From contig JAHQIY010000002.1 of assembly GCA_019054805.1 (NCBI GenBank), forward strand, positions 7,254,001 to 7,318,000: a stretch of DNA of 64,000 bases, in the 5' to 3' direction. Below the pieces are notes generated by a model. The model had not been told where the DNA came from. It worked only from the letters and a program-made list of their open reading frames with translations, and made no database searches. How positions within the stretch are numbered: the stretch's first letter is position 1; each line of letters begins with the position of its first letter. Below, in pieces: positions 25,561 to 35,850 of this stretch. A program made the translations under genes and the position numbers. The DNA comes from Brachionus manjavacas (taxonomy: Eukaryota; Rotifera; Eurotatoria; Ploima; Brachionidae).

Positions 25561-25785
25561 TTTACCCTTGCTTCTCCCCATGTCATTCCCATTTGATGAG
25601 CTCTTTCGTGAAATATTGCGTAAATAATTAAGCTTAGTTTAGGCCACTAATATTTAATTGAATTCATTAAATTCAGACTTGAAAAATAGACAATTTAATT
25701 TATACAAATAAAATTAACGGAAATTAAGTCGGTGAATAAAGTTGATTTAACCAGGAAATATGATAGATATTTACAATAAAGAATT

Positions 25786-26142
25786 GGCAATGTGAAATAT
25801 TAGTACAAAAATTACAGTACAAAAAGTAAAAACGCTATAATTTTTTTTCTAATTGTGTAAAAATGGTTCTGTAAACAGTACAATGTTCTAAAAATTTTTA
25901 CAAACGAATACCAAGCTCTGCAAAAACTCTGCATTTTATTGCATTTATTTTTCAAATATTTTTTGATGGTGTGCATTTTACAGAAAAATGCAGAGTTTTT
26001 GCAGAGCTTGGTATTTGTTTCTAAAAAATTTGTACAACATTGTACAATACTGTTTAAAGAACCATTTTTACACAATTAGAAAAAAAATTATAGCGTTTTT
26101 ACTTTTTGTACTGTAATTTTTGTACTAATATTTCACATTGCC
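25786..26142. mobile_element. Palindromic MITE with 9-bp target duplication (Mutator-like)
   Basis: The 357-bp element begins GGCAATGTGAAATATTAG and ends CTAATATTTCACATTGCC, and is flanked on both sides by TAAAGAATT (25777-25785 and 26143-26151). The two halves are near-perfect reverse complements for about 150 bp each, for example 'gcagagcttggtatt' against 'aataccaagctctgc'. Long terminal inverted repeats plus a 9-bp duplication fit the Mutator/MULE superfamily. The near-perfect arms and intact duplication point to recent insertion. The open frame at 25812-26075 is only the palindrome. Confidence 0.88.
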
Positions 26143-26416
26143 TAAAGAATTGAGATTTTTACAATTTACATAATATCATACTGACTTAACGATCTTTAAA
26201 TTCTCAAACTTATTAATATTTTTTCAATTTATTCTTATAGCTTAAATACTATAAATAATAATGCTTTAATTTAGCCTCATTCTATATTTAAATTGATCAT
26301 TTTAATATTGGAATAAATAAATAGAAATTAATCATAATATTAATAGTGATATGAAGTTTTTTTAAAAAAAATTTTAAAGTAAAAGTTTATTAAAGAAAAG
26401 TATTAAGTAAATTAAA

Positions 26417-27721
26417 TTAAGTCTTTTTTTTTGTTAGTGATTTAGATGGACGTGACTCATCAGGATCTATTTTAACTTGATTGATGCTAATTCTTGTGCG
26501 CATTTTACCATCTTCGTGTTCGTAATTAAAATCAATAGCTTGTTCATCATTTTCAGTTTTTGTTGCTTTTCCCAGTTTTAGATTTTCTAAATTCTTTGGC
26601 AACAACTTAATTTCATTGGCAACATTCATACTATTAACTATTGGAATTTCATCTCGTCGACGCACATTAGCATTAAGCTTGTTTTGATGCTTTGGAAGAA
26701 GTGGATAATGTGGACATTTTGGAAATTGTTCTGAAGATTCTACTAAAACTTTCTGTTTAGCTGAACTGTTATCTATTTTTTGCTGCTGTTGAATAGTAAT
26801 ATGCTTGTTGGATCCCCTTGGTTCGACAATAACTTTTTGCTTTGCCTCAATTCTTGCCCTGCCTCTTTGATTATCGGGTCTTGGACTGTCACTGTCACTA
26901 TCACTTAGACCATTTCCATGTCTTGGTCGAACAGAATCATTTGAGTCTGCTCCTAAATTTCTAAATCTTGTTTGAAGGGGAATAACAAATTCAGCATCAC
27001 TTGTATCTGTTCCCATATCACTTGTATCTGTTCCCATATCTCTAAGTATTGGCCGAATAGGAACAGCAAATTCAGAACCACTTGTATCTGTTCCCATATC
27101 TCTGAGTATTGGCCGAACAGGAACAACAAACTCAGGAACACTTGTATTTGTTCCCATATCTCTATGTATTGGTGGAGGAGGAGCAGGGCGATTACCACTT
27201 GGACCATTTCCTCTATTATCACGTGGTTGAGCAGGGGGTCTTGGTGGTATTTGAGGAGGAGGTCTTGGTGGCAGTTGACCAGGAGGTCTTGGAGGTAATT
27301 GACCAGGTCTTGGTGGCAGTTGACCAGGTCTTGGTGGCAGTTGACCAGGAGGTCTTGGAGGTAATTGACCCGGAGGTCTTGGTGGGAGCGCATTACCCTC
27401 GTCTTCCTCATTTTTAGGATGTCGCAAGTTCATTACTGTTCTATTAACACCATAACCATGGCTATATCTGTATGTAAAACTCGGTCTACCTTCAGCATTA
27501 TTTTGCTCATCAATATTTTCATAACCGTCTCTTACGTCCATTTCAGTGTGGTTATGACCTACACCATGTTCATAGTTATAGTCAAAACTTCTTCTAGTTG
27601 TACCATCCGCTAATAGATGGGGAGCAACTGTTTCAGATATTTCCATATTGGTCTCATTTGCACCTTGGCCATGACGATAATCATATCCAAACTCATGCCT
27701 CGGGACTCGTTGATTGTCCAT
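26417..27721 (-). CDS. Unrecognised repeat protein (HG-repeats, PPRPPGQL array, DMGTDTS repeats)
   Basis: A single-exon, 434-aa, hydrophilic protein of no family I recognise. Three copies of an 18-residue motif of the form F.Y.Y.HG.G.N.T.M.[IVL] start at residues 11, 46 and 82 (spacing 35-36); a weaker fourth with FNYEHEDG lies near the C-terminus. Each of the first three carries an N-x-T sequon at the same place, but there is no signal peptide or membrane segment. Residues about 113-166 are an array of PPRPPGQL/PPRPGQL units that could bind SH3 or WW domains. Residues about 187-240 repeat RPILRDMGTDTS. A serine/aspartate run and a basic C-terminal half follow. The uninterrupted frame, codon-level regularity of the repeats and higher GC than the flanks support a real gene. 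Its start at 27721 is the first Met and no intron is needed. Confidence 0.75.
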   Translation of the reverse strand: MDNQRVPRHEFGYDYRHGQGANETNMEISETVAPHLLADGTTRRSFDYNYEHGVGHNHTEMDVRDGYENIDEQNNAEGRPSFTYRYSHGYGVNRTVMNLRHPKNEEDEGNALPPRPPGQLPPRPPGQLPPRPGQLPPRPGQLPPRPPGQLPPRPPPQIPPRPPAQPRDNRGNGPSGNRPAPPPPIHRDMGTNTSVPEFVVPVRPILRDMGTDTSGSEFAVPIRPILRDMGTDTSDMGTDTSDAEFVIPLQTRFRNLGADSNDSVRPRHGNGLSDSDSDSPRPDNQRGRARIEAKQKVIVEPRGSNKHITIQQQQKIDNSSAKQKVLVESSEQFPKCPHYPLLPKHQNKLNANVRRRDEIPIVNSMNVANEIKLLPKNLENLKLGKATKTENDEQAIDFNYEHEDGKMRTRISINQVKIDPDESRPSKSLTKKKT

Positions 27722-30132
27722 TGAAAAAACACAAAATTAAACTTAATCAAATTAACTAAAAACAAAATTAGTTCTGTTTTAATTTTAATTTTTGGATTTT
27801 ATTTATACCAGATTTAATTGATTTGGTTTCCAAGATTTTTTAATTAAACCATAGATATTTTAAAATTTAGACCAGAGTTTTGTTAATAGTTACAAAATAT
27901 TTTTGTTGAATTTAGACTTATATTCTTGTAGTCAATGAATTTTTAAATTGAATTTAATTTGAATTTTATTTAATTTTCATGTTATTATCTATTGATTTGG
28001 CAAATTTGTCAGGTTTGAAAATGTTTTTTCAATTTTTGATAATTCATTGAAAAGAAACAATTTAAATCATTAAGGTATGAATCTTTAGTAGACTTCCAAT
28101 TTATTAATATAAATATTTTTTAATGTTAAAATTCTAGTAGTAAATTTTTTTTTTTTTTTTTTAAATTCTATTGATATTTTTTTAAAATTCACCAAATAAT
28201 CTATTTAAGTTTTTAAAAATAATGGTAGTAAATAGTTGAAGTAATTTATAATTAAATAGAGTCTGCCAAACCAGCACTTTTAAAATCTTTTGTGAATGCA
28301 ACATTTTTCATTGAAACGTACCCTTAACAAAATTTTTTATGATTTAAAAAAAAAAAAAATTGAAAAATAGTGTATTCCTTAAATTGTATTGGTTTTTTTT
28401 TAAATATATATAAATTTTGGCCTTTTTTTAATGTAGTCTTCAAAATTTTTTGAATTTTTTTTTTTTAAATAATGAAAGTATTAGAAAGTAAATAATTAAT
28501 AAAATACCCCAATTTTTTTATTTTTTCCCCAATTATTAAATAAATTCCCCAATTATTAGGTTAATAAGTTAATAGTCGGTCATATTTTTCTTTTTGGATA
28601 AAACAAAAAGTGGAGTATTACTTTAATTTATTGCAAAATTAAGTACTTTTTCTTAAATTAGTAATCATTTTTTAGTAAAAAGTGTTTTTTTTTTCCAAAA
28701 TTTACGAAACGTTAAGTAAATTTACATTTTACAATTAACTCACTCAAAAGACGCCAAAGCTCTTATTATAAAATCAGACGGACGCAAACGTTAAATCAGC
28801 CGTAAAATCTTAATCTACTTCACCAAAAGGCTCTATGTTAAATTTTCTTATTTTCTTTATTTTTCAAAACTTACAAAAGACTTTTCTAACCAACTACATC
28901 CGTAAAAATATACTTATTTATTTTGCTTTATTTTCATTATTGTTCACTCGTGAATGCTATTTTTCAAAACATGCAATAATCAAACTTTTTTTATTCTTTT
29001 TTGATTTTTAAATTATTTAAATTTAAATTTGAAGCTAATAACTTCAATGACATAACCAACTTTATAGAAAAATATGGCTTACATGATTTTATACATAAAA
29101 CTCGATTGAATATTATCTTTTTTTCTAACAAGCACTCTCTTCTCATTATATAGGTACTTTTGCTTAAATTTGTTATAATTTTTTAATAAAAAAGTGTCAA
29201 TAAGTTAAAAAAAGTGGATTTATATTTAATTTAGTGTTAATTAATTTTTTTATGTTTAAACTTAATTGGGGAATTCATTTAATATTTGGGGAAAAAATAA
29301 AAATTTGTGGTACTCGAACTAAATTTCTCATAAATTTTTGGTTTTGAGAATACTGATTTTGACTCATTGAAAAAACCATCCCAAGCATCTTGCAGTATAA
29401 ATTTTATCGTCCAAATCGATAGCTAATTAATTTGCTATAGAAAAAGAAATTTAAAATAATTTCTTAAAAATCACTTAAATTTAAAAAAAAATTTCACATA
29501 ATTTTTAAAAAAATACAAAAAAAGTTTTTTTTTTTAAAGTTAAATGGATTTGATATTTTTTTAGAATTCTGAAATAATTATGCTCATAAAAAATATATCA
29601 TAACATTTTCGAAATTTACATAAATGCTAGAAAAATCTAACAACAAACATTTCAGTCATTATTACTGGTCTATGTAAAATAATTTATAATTTTAAGTACA
29701 TTCAGTTCAAGTTGATAAAATGTCTAAATTGATTTAAGTGAAATTTACTAAGACATTCAAATTGACCTCAATATAAAACTAAAATGTATAAAAAAAAATT
29801 ATTTTTCTAATGAGCCATCACGAATATATCGATTTATAATCAATCGAAGCAAAAACATCAATTCTATGCTTTACATTCATTTGATTCCATATTCTAACTT
29901 TTTAATATGTTTTCTTAACACTGAAAATAAATCATGCCGAGTCCTGAACAGCAATTAAGTTGTTTATTTTATAGACTAATGGGTGCATAGCTCCGTTAAG
30001 TATGCGAACAAGCGTAATAAATTTAATTTAATTTTTAATAATGAATAATAAAAAATATGTGTTAGATAAAAAAACTGATTTGATTATCCGACTTCTTTTT
30101 TTTAAATAAAACTTTAGACTAGACTAGATGAA
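27722..30132. other. Intergenic region between the repeat-protein gene and the DOCK gene (divergent promoters)
   Basis: 2.4 kb of AT-rich sequence with no supported exon. It should contain promoters for both divergently transcribed neighbours. A modestly less AT-rich patch around 28740-28900 has no open frame. An acceptor-like CTTTAG lies about 17 nt before the DOCK start codon. Confidence 0.5.
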
Positions 30133-33100
30133 ATGAGCCAAGAGCCTAATTTATTTGACGAGTTTGAGCACAACCACTGGGACTTTGATGACCAAATCAG
30201 GCACAACCATGACCAAATCAGCTATTTGGTCGAAAATTTGAGCAACAGTCTGGGCACGGACACTCTCAGCTCCAAAAGCACCAATAGCCTAAGCAACTCG
30301 TCAGACAATTCACTTGATCCAGCATGTCTACGATCTCTGTTGACCAATTTAACCAATTTAATTGACTACTACAAAAATCAAAAGTTAAATGGAAAAAATT
30401 CAACTGTCATCAAATATCTCCTAGTCAAACGTTTCAATTATTTTAATAACAATTTATTAAATTTACACAAAAAAATTCTCAACGAAACAAGTAGAAATTT
30501 GTTCATTTTGAATCAGAACTACAACAATTTTGACAAACTTGAGCTGAATATCCTCAATGAAATTTTGAATAAAAATTTTATTAAATTAAGCATCCAAGTG
30601 GTTAACATTGGCCAGTTGAGGAAGCAATCATTTTTTCCTGCTTCCGATAGTCTATGCCTGAGGATATTGCAATTCGAGTACAGGAAAAAAAAAATAAATC
30701 AAACTAGCAAAAAATCAAAGCGTAGTTTATCAGCAGGACCGAGGATAAAAAGTCAGCAGCCGAGTCTGAGCTCGGACGACTCTGATTCAGAGTCCAGTGT
30801 GACCAATACGCTTAGAATAAGCGAAAAATGTCTAAAAAGTGACATTTTTCCGCTGGAATCCGATTCTGTTTTTACTCTTAGCCTTGACCAAAAGACAACC
30901 AGAATTTCCATTTTTGTCATCAACACTTACCAGCAACTTCAAATGCCTATTTTATTCGAATTGCATGAATTGCAAGATTTGCAACTTAACCTGGTTAATT
31001 CGTGGGGCTTTTGGGAGCGCAAAGTTGACTCGGTGAGCTCGAACATGTTCCGGCGCATATTCAAATCCAAGTCCAAATCTCGGCCGAACAGCAATCAGTC
31101 CAAAGTGCAGCGAACAAATTCCAGCCACGATCTAAATCGCTGCCTTCAATTGCACCTAAATTTTAGTAACGAGCTGAAAAATTTCCTCGATTCAAGTCAC
31201 GTGATCAACATGGACCAACTTGACAAATGGTTCACTCAGTGGTTGCCAGAGATTCACAATTTGCATATCAAATACAATGGGTACGAAGAAACAAGTGGTC
31301 ATTTGGTCAACATATCAATGAGTCTGGTGGCCTTGTGTCCCGAGGTCAGCCAACGTCGCTCCAAGTTCGACCAGCACCAAATATCCAAAAATCTGTCACG
31401 CAAAGAATTGGACCTATACTTTTATCTGAAAATAACTATCAACAAAACAAGTGGCTTTGTGTCCAATTTGTTCAGACTCAAGGATGTCATGCTAAATGAT
31501 CTAATACAACTGCAAGGACTTAAAGACTTGGACTTGACTATTGAGTTGTATACTTATGAGCGAAACGAGTCGGTTCTGCAAGAGACCAAGAGCATAAATC
31601 TTGCATGGCATTTATTCTATTTAAATAGGGAAAATATAGTCCTGAATTTCCGCAATTATTTTAACTTAAAATTTAAAATAGTCACTATTCATGCCAATAA
31701 GGAGCCATTGTGCAAAGACAGCATAAAATTTTTGGTATTTGAACTAAATGATCAAAATGAGCTAGAATTTTACAATTTGATTAAAAGTGAGATGACGCCC
31801 GAGCCTGCATTGCTCGATAAATATCTGGACTTTTTCTGCAAATTGGCCATGGAGCAAAAATTGAATTCAAAAAATTTATTTTGGGCCAAACTTCAGAGCA
31901 AATTGTTCGAGTCCTTTTTAAGCTTGGTTAAATCTTTGCCGGAAAATTTTGAGTTTTGTGCAAAGGAGCCAAAAATTTTGCTAAATTGGTTCCTTGTCAA
32001 TCTCAAAAATGTAGTCGAGTTGAACATGATGCACACTTTGGAGCCAATGCTGCAAAATTTTTGGTTTATGTGCAAAATTTTGTTCTCGCTGTCTACCATG
32101 TCCAATTCTCAATTCGAGCTCAAATACTTTTTGAACGATTTTTTACTAATCAGAATTGGCAGGCATTTGAGCAGAGAATTTTTGGTCGAAAATTTAGATG
32201 TCAAATTTTTGGACTTTTTGCCAGAGTTGTTCAATGGCAGCGAACTGGCCAGTCTGTGTATCAAATTGTACTCATTGGAACATATCAACAGCATTGAGCT
32301 AAAAAATAAGTTAATTAGTTTGAAAATTTTTAGTGACAACCATCAGTTTAGAGAGAACATATTTGAGCATGTTGTCAACTCATCAGTGGAATTTTTAAAG
32401 TGCACCCTGAGACTCAAAATTTCGCAAAATCTTCTTCAATGTTTGATTAAGCGATGCTTTGGCCCGGTCTTGGAACTTTTGATCACAAGTTTTCGCACCA
32501 ATGACCTCAACCAGACCATAGTGGACAATTTTTTAGTGCTAATCGAACTCCTCGATCTAATCATGTCCAGCAATCAGTTCAATTATTTCGACAAGTTCGA
32601 TCTGAAACTAGTGGATCTATTCGATGTAATCGAGAGCTATTTTGAATTTAATCAAAGTGTTCTCAATTCTCAATTCAATTTGTGTCTCAGTATAGACCTA
32701 AAATTGTTTAAATTTTTCAAATACATTCAAAAATATTTGCTCCGTTATCTCATTAACAAAATAGATGCGGACCAAGAGGTGCTTGTATTCAAGGCCTATT
32801 TTAGTATGCTGTTTGGCTTTTTGCAGCAAAAAAATTCCAATTATCACCACTTTTTCCAAAAAGCCAAAATTATGGACAGTGCTGGCCTATTCTGGAAGTG
32901 TTTGAACATACGCCTGAAAAGCAGTCTAGATCTGAGCCAATTTTTGGTGCACAAAAGCATCGAGTGCCTGTTCAACAACTGTTTTTTCAAAAGTGTTAAG
33001 CTCAAGATCGACATGGACGAAATCGAGCTTACCCCACTGACCATAGTCCTAAGCACACACACCATCAGGTCATTTTACCGAAATTTACTTCACTTTTTGA

Positions 33101-34908
33101 CACTAATCCTGGAAAATAAAGAAATATTTTTTTTCTACTTGATCGATACTATTTCAAGACATGAAAAATCCAAAAAAAATATCTATGAACAAATTGATTT
33201 GAGTCACATAGTGACCAGGTCGCATGCAAGAATTGTCCTCGGACTACTGGACCCAAAAGGTGCGCTCACTGAGGACATGCACATGGCGTTTGACTATCAC
33301 TTTTTGAAAGACGAAGACTCCGACTCTGTGTCAGTAACAGAGCATTTTTTGCTCTTGTACCGTTTGATCAAAAAAGTGGCTAGCATCGACCATCATCTGG
33401 CACCATCTTTGGATGAGATTGGACGCAAAATAAAGCTTTATCTGCTGGACGATTTGTACTATTTGAACAAATCGGAAAAAAATCACCTGCTAATGTCTTT
33501 TATCAGGAAAGAACAGGCCGATCTGCTTCAATGGCAAAATGAGTCCAGTCTAAAAGAAATTTTGTACTTGAAGTCACTGAAAAAATTTGCCATTAATTCT
33601 CTACAGGAAAAGTTTCTGGTCAATGATTCATCATATTTAAGCGAGTACTACAAGTCGGTCAAAGATGACTTGGTTGACTCGATTGAGTTTGACATATGTC
33701 AAAAATTGAACAGTTACTATGAAAAAAAAGAGGAAAAAAACTCTAAACTGGCCTGGATAATGAGTGCTGAGTCGAAATTTAACCAATTGATGTCGCCTTA
33801 TCAGCCCAAGGCAGACGTGTCCAAAAACCACGGACACCTATTTTTCCGGGTGGGCATATTTGGCAAAAGTCTCAAATTTGACTCGGTACAAAACAGGTAC
33901 TATTTGTACAAGCACAAGTCCTATGAAATGTTGTCCAACATTCAAAATTTGATAAAGAACAAGCTGAGCTATTCGAAATGGTGCGAGAGTCAAAATGACA
34001 ATCTGGAGCATCTATTGAACAATGTGGTCCTGCTAAATCACAACCATGAGCCTGATGCAGTGATTAAGGAATCAAGTGACAAATGTTTTGTTCAAATATG
34101 TGCCGTGAACAAATTGGACAGAGAGAAGTTTATTGAGCTGATCGATGAGAATTTGATGGATCAAAAAAATGATTTTTTGGCAAAAATAAGAAAAAGTCTG
34201 ACTGACGATGGTCTAGATCGGGCTTTTTATTATTTTGACAGACCGTATTATTTAAAAAGTGTGGACAGTCTTGTCGGATCGGTGATCGACGACTTTGAGG
34301 ACTTTGAGCGCGTCAAAGAAAACGAAAGTGTGGAGAATTTGTGGATAGAAAGATCGGTGTTGATCACCCAGGATGCGAGGTATGATAAAATAAGTCAGTT
34401 TGAAGATGTTGAGTTAACTGTGAAGATTTATTTGAACCCTATACGCAATGCAATTACTGATATCAATGAAAAGACCAAGGAGCTGAAGAATTTTGTTGTA
34501 CAGTTCACGGCAAATAGCAGTCACAGTTCGGATGTCAATTTAATTCATAACCTACAGCCGTTGACTATGAGACTATTGGGATGCTTGGACGCCAGAGTAA
34601 ATGGTGGCCTTATAAAATATGTCAAAGAATTGCTGAATGAAACAGTTTTTGCTAATAAAATGTATTTTAGTAATCGTAGAAAGCTGTTCAGTCAACTTTA
34701 TTTGAGCATTAAAAGCCAGCTTGGTGTACTAGAGAGTGGTTTGAGTATTCATGACAGAATTTTGGGCGAAATTGAGGAGAATTTGTCTAATCCGAGTGAA
34801 AATATGACTGATCATGTAGCACATATGAATGAATTGAATAAGCATTTAATTGAGTGCTTGAGAAATGTTCAAGAAGAACTTGGGGATAAATGGTCTAAAT
34901 TTTTTTGA
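30133..34908 (+). CDS. Divergent DOCK-family guanine nucleotide exchange factor, intronless
   Basis: DOCK proteins activate Rac/Cdc42 GTPases through a C-terminal DHR-2 domain. This 1591-aa protein is read from one uninterrupted frame. Its last third matches DHR-2 in order: HLFFRVGIFGKSL (about 1230), a YYLYKHKSYE segment, FVQICAV, FYYFDRPY, NLWIERSVLIT (about 1402), YLNPIRNAITDINEKTKELK (about 1435) and LLGCLDARVNGG (about 1485). The last corresponds to the family's V-N-A-G-P segment that holds the nucleotide sensor. The pattern is closest to the DOCK-C/D (DOCK6-11) type. The N-terminal two thirds are very diverged: a serine-rich stretch (about 200-230), a basic patch with SKSKSRPNSN, and leucine/asparagine-rich helical sequence. 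No SH3 or PH domain could be recognised. The lack of introns over 4.8 kb is odd beside neighbours with many. Exchange activity is inferred, not shown. Confidence 0.8.
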   Translation: MSQEPNLFDEFEHNHWDFDDQIRHNHDQISYLVENLSNSLGTDTLSSKSTNSLSNSSDNSLDPACLRSLLTNLTNLIDYYKNQKLNGKNSTVIKYLLVKRFNYFNNNLLNLHKKILNETSRNLFILNQNYNNFDKLELNILNEILNKNFIKLSIQVVNIGQLRKQSFFPASDSLCLRILQFEYRKKKINQTSKKSKRSLSAGPRIKSQQPSLSSDDSDSESSVTNTLRISEKCLKSDIFPLESDSVFTLSLDQKTTRISIFVINTYQQLQMPILFELHELQDLQLNLVNSWGFWERKVDSVSSNMFRRIFKSKSKSRPNSNQSKVQRTNSSHDLNRCLQLHLNFSNELKNFLDSSHVINMDQLDKWFTQWLPEIHNLHIKYNGYEETSGHLVNISMSLVALCPEVSQRRSKFDQHQISKNLSRKELDLYFYLKITINKTSGFVSNLFRLKDVMLNDLIQLQGLKDLDLTIELYTYERNESVLQETKSINLAWHLFYLNRENIVLNFRNYFNLKFKIVTIHANKEPLCKDSIKFLVFELNDQNELEFYNLIKSEMTPEPALLDKYLDFFCKLAMEQKLNSKNLFWAKLQSKLFESFLSLVKSLPENFEFCAKEPKILLNWFLVNLKNVVELNMMHTLEPMLQNFWFMCKILFSLSTMSNSQFELKYFLNDFLLIRIGRHLSREFLVENLDVKFLDFLPELFNGSELASLCIKLYSLEHINSIELKNKLISLKIFSDNHQFRENIFEHVVNSSVEFLKCTLRLKISQNLLQCLIKRCFGPVLELLITSFRTNDLNQTIVDNFLVLIELLDLIMSSNQFNYFDKFDLKLVDLFDVIESYFEFNQSVLNSQFNLCLSIDLKLFKFFKYIQKYLLRYLINKIDADQEVLVFKAYFSMLFGFLQQKNSNYHHFFQKAKIMDSAGLFWKCLNIRLKSSLDLSQFLVHKSIECLFNNCFFKSVKLKIDMDEIELTPLTIVLSTHTIRSFYRNLLHFLTLILENKEIFFFYLIDTISRHEKSKKNIYEQIDLSHIVTRSHARIVLGLLDPKGALTEDMHMAFDYHFLKDEDSDSVSVTEHFLLLYRLIKKVASIDHHLAPSLDEIGRKIKLYLLDDLYYLNKSEKNHLLMSFIRKEQADLLQWQNESSLKEILYLKSLKKFAINSLQEKFLVNDSSYLSEYYKSVKDDLVDSIEFDICQKLNSYYEKKEEKNSKLAWIMSAESKFNQLMSPYQPKADVSKNHGHLFFRVGIFGKSLKFDSVQNRYYLYKHKSYEMLSNIQNLIKNKLSYSKWCESQNDNLEHLLNNVVLLNHNHEPDAVIKESSDKCFVQICAVNKLDREKFIELIDENLMDQKNDFLAKIRKSLTDDGLDRAFYYFDRPYYLKSVDSLVGSVIDDFEDFERVKENESVENLWIERSVLITQDARYDKISQFEDVELTVKIYLNPIRNAITDINEKTKELKNFVVQFTANSSHSSDVNLIHNLQPLTMRLLGCLDARVNGGLIKYVKELLNETVFANKMYFSNRRKLFSQLYLSIKSQLGVLESGLSIHDRILGEIEENLSNPSENMTDHVAHMNELNKHLIECLRNVQEELGDKWSKFF

Positions 34909-35115
34909 ATTTTTATATTATTTGAATTAAAAAATTTTGTATCTATTTTCCGTGATATAAAGAGTTAGTTTTTTTCTATTTTTTTTTAATAAAAGGATTT
35001 AAAATTTTTAGAACTTTCTTAAACAAAATCATCACTATAATCATTCATTTCAAAGAACAACTACATTTAGTGTTTGCCGAAGGTTCGCCGGATTTAATTT
35101 TTTTTTAAATTAAAA

Positions 35116-35370
35116 TTGAAATTATTGTCAAAATGCTTTTATCTTTTTTCAACAAGTCCATTTCTTCGAATATTATTGAGTCGTTTGGATGTAGAGGCCA
35201 AAAGGTTCTGTACGAGATTTTGGTCCATATTTCTTGTACAAGAGCGACTCATGAATATCAACTTTGATGATTTTGAAAATAAAATGAAAGCTTGCCACAA
35301 GAATATGGAAATAGATTTAAAAAAAAATCAAAATTGCATTAATGATACTTTAAGTTCGTCTCGATTTTAA
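35116..35370 (+). pseudogene. Open fragment cut off next to a LINE insertion (unidentified)
   Basis: An 84-residue frame ends in a stop six bases before the 3' tail of a LINE. Its C-terminal half (INFDDFENKMKACHKNMEID) faintly recalls the N-terminus of mitochondrial ribosome-recycling factor, but the match is too weak to name. No continuation is seen on the far side of the LINE. It may be a truncated gene, a single exon or chance. Confidence 0.22.
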
Positions 35371-35377
35371 GTTGTCA

Positions 35378-35850
35378 CCCTTAATATAATAATAATAAGA
35401 ACAAGCTACAGCAAGTAAGCTTGCGGAGATGACCTACTAGGAGGACATTTATGGTGGCCGAAATTGCGCAAAAAAGATGGAAAATAACAGACAAATACAT
35501 AATTTTTTTTTTTAACTCCGGCTGGCAGGGCATTCCAAAGGTTAAAAACTCTGTTCGTGAAGAAGTTGGACCTCTGCATACATTTAGTTGAGGGCTGCCC
35601 GGAGAGTCTTCTCTTATGTCCTCTGATTCCCCTTGCTGGATCAGTCTGTGTGAGAGAACTACATTGCACCAGAGGATTCACCCAGGACACTTCGTTGAAG
35701 CCATTGTTGAACTTGAATAGCTGGATCAGATCCTCTCTAATTCTGCGTTCATGAAGTGGCGTCAGACCTAATACAGTGAGACGGTCTTCATAGCTCCAGT
35801 TTCTGATTCTAGGCACCAGCTTGGTAGCTCTCCTCTGAAGGTCTTTAAAT
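35378..35850 (-). mobile_element. 5'-truncated non-LTR retrotransposon (LINE), reverse transcriptase C-terminal end
   Basis: On the minus strand an unbroken frame from about 35850 to a stop near 35415 reads like the end of CR1/L2/Jockey-type reverse transcriptases: LQRRATKLVPRIRNWSYEDR, then LTPLHERRIREDLIQLFK, NGF and FFTNRVFNLWNALPAG. After the stop comes a short 3'UTR and a CTTATTATTATTATATT tail (35380-35397). With only the 3' end present this is a typical dead-on-arrival insertion. Lack of stops or frameshifts in about 145 codons suggests it is fairly young. The tail resembles that of the SINE at 7030-7418. Confidence 0.88.

Larger units (their letters stand above)
22581..25785. other. 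Gene-free region upstream of spastin
   Basis: 3.2 kb of very AT-rich sequence without a supported gene; the open frames between 22619 and 23079 are low-complexity K/N/F/I-rich and not credible. It contains a TACGTAA cluster (24637-24760) and a short dispersed repeat (25491-25560). Spastin's promoter should lie at the left end. Confidence 0.5.

Noticed and set aside
25812..26075. 87-residue open frame
   Set aside because: It is created by the palindromic MITE and has no independent support.
27109..27417. Plus- and minus-strand alternative frames across the PPRP region of the repeat-protein gene
   Set aside because: They are shadows of a tandem repeat whose repeat length keeps several frames open; the 434-codon frame explains the pattern.
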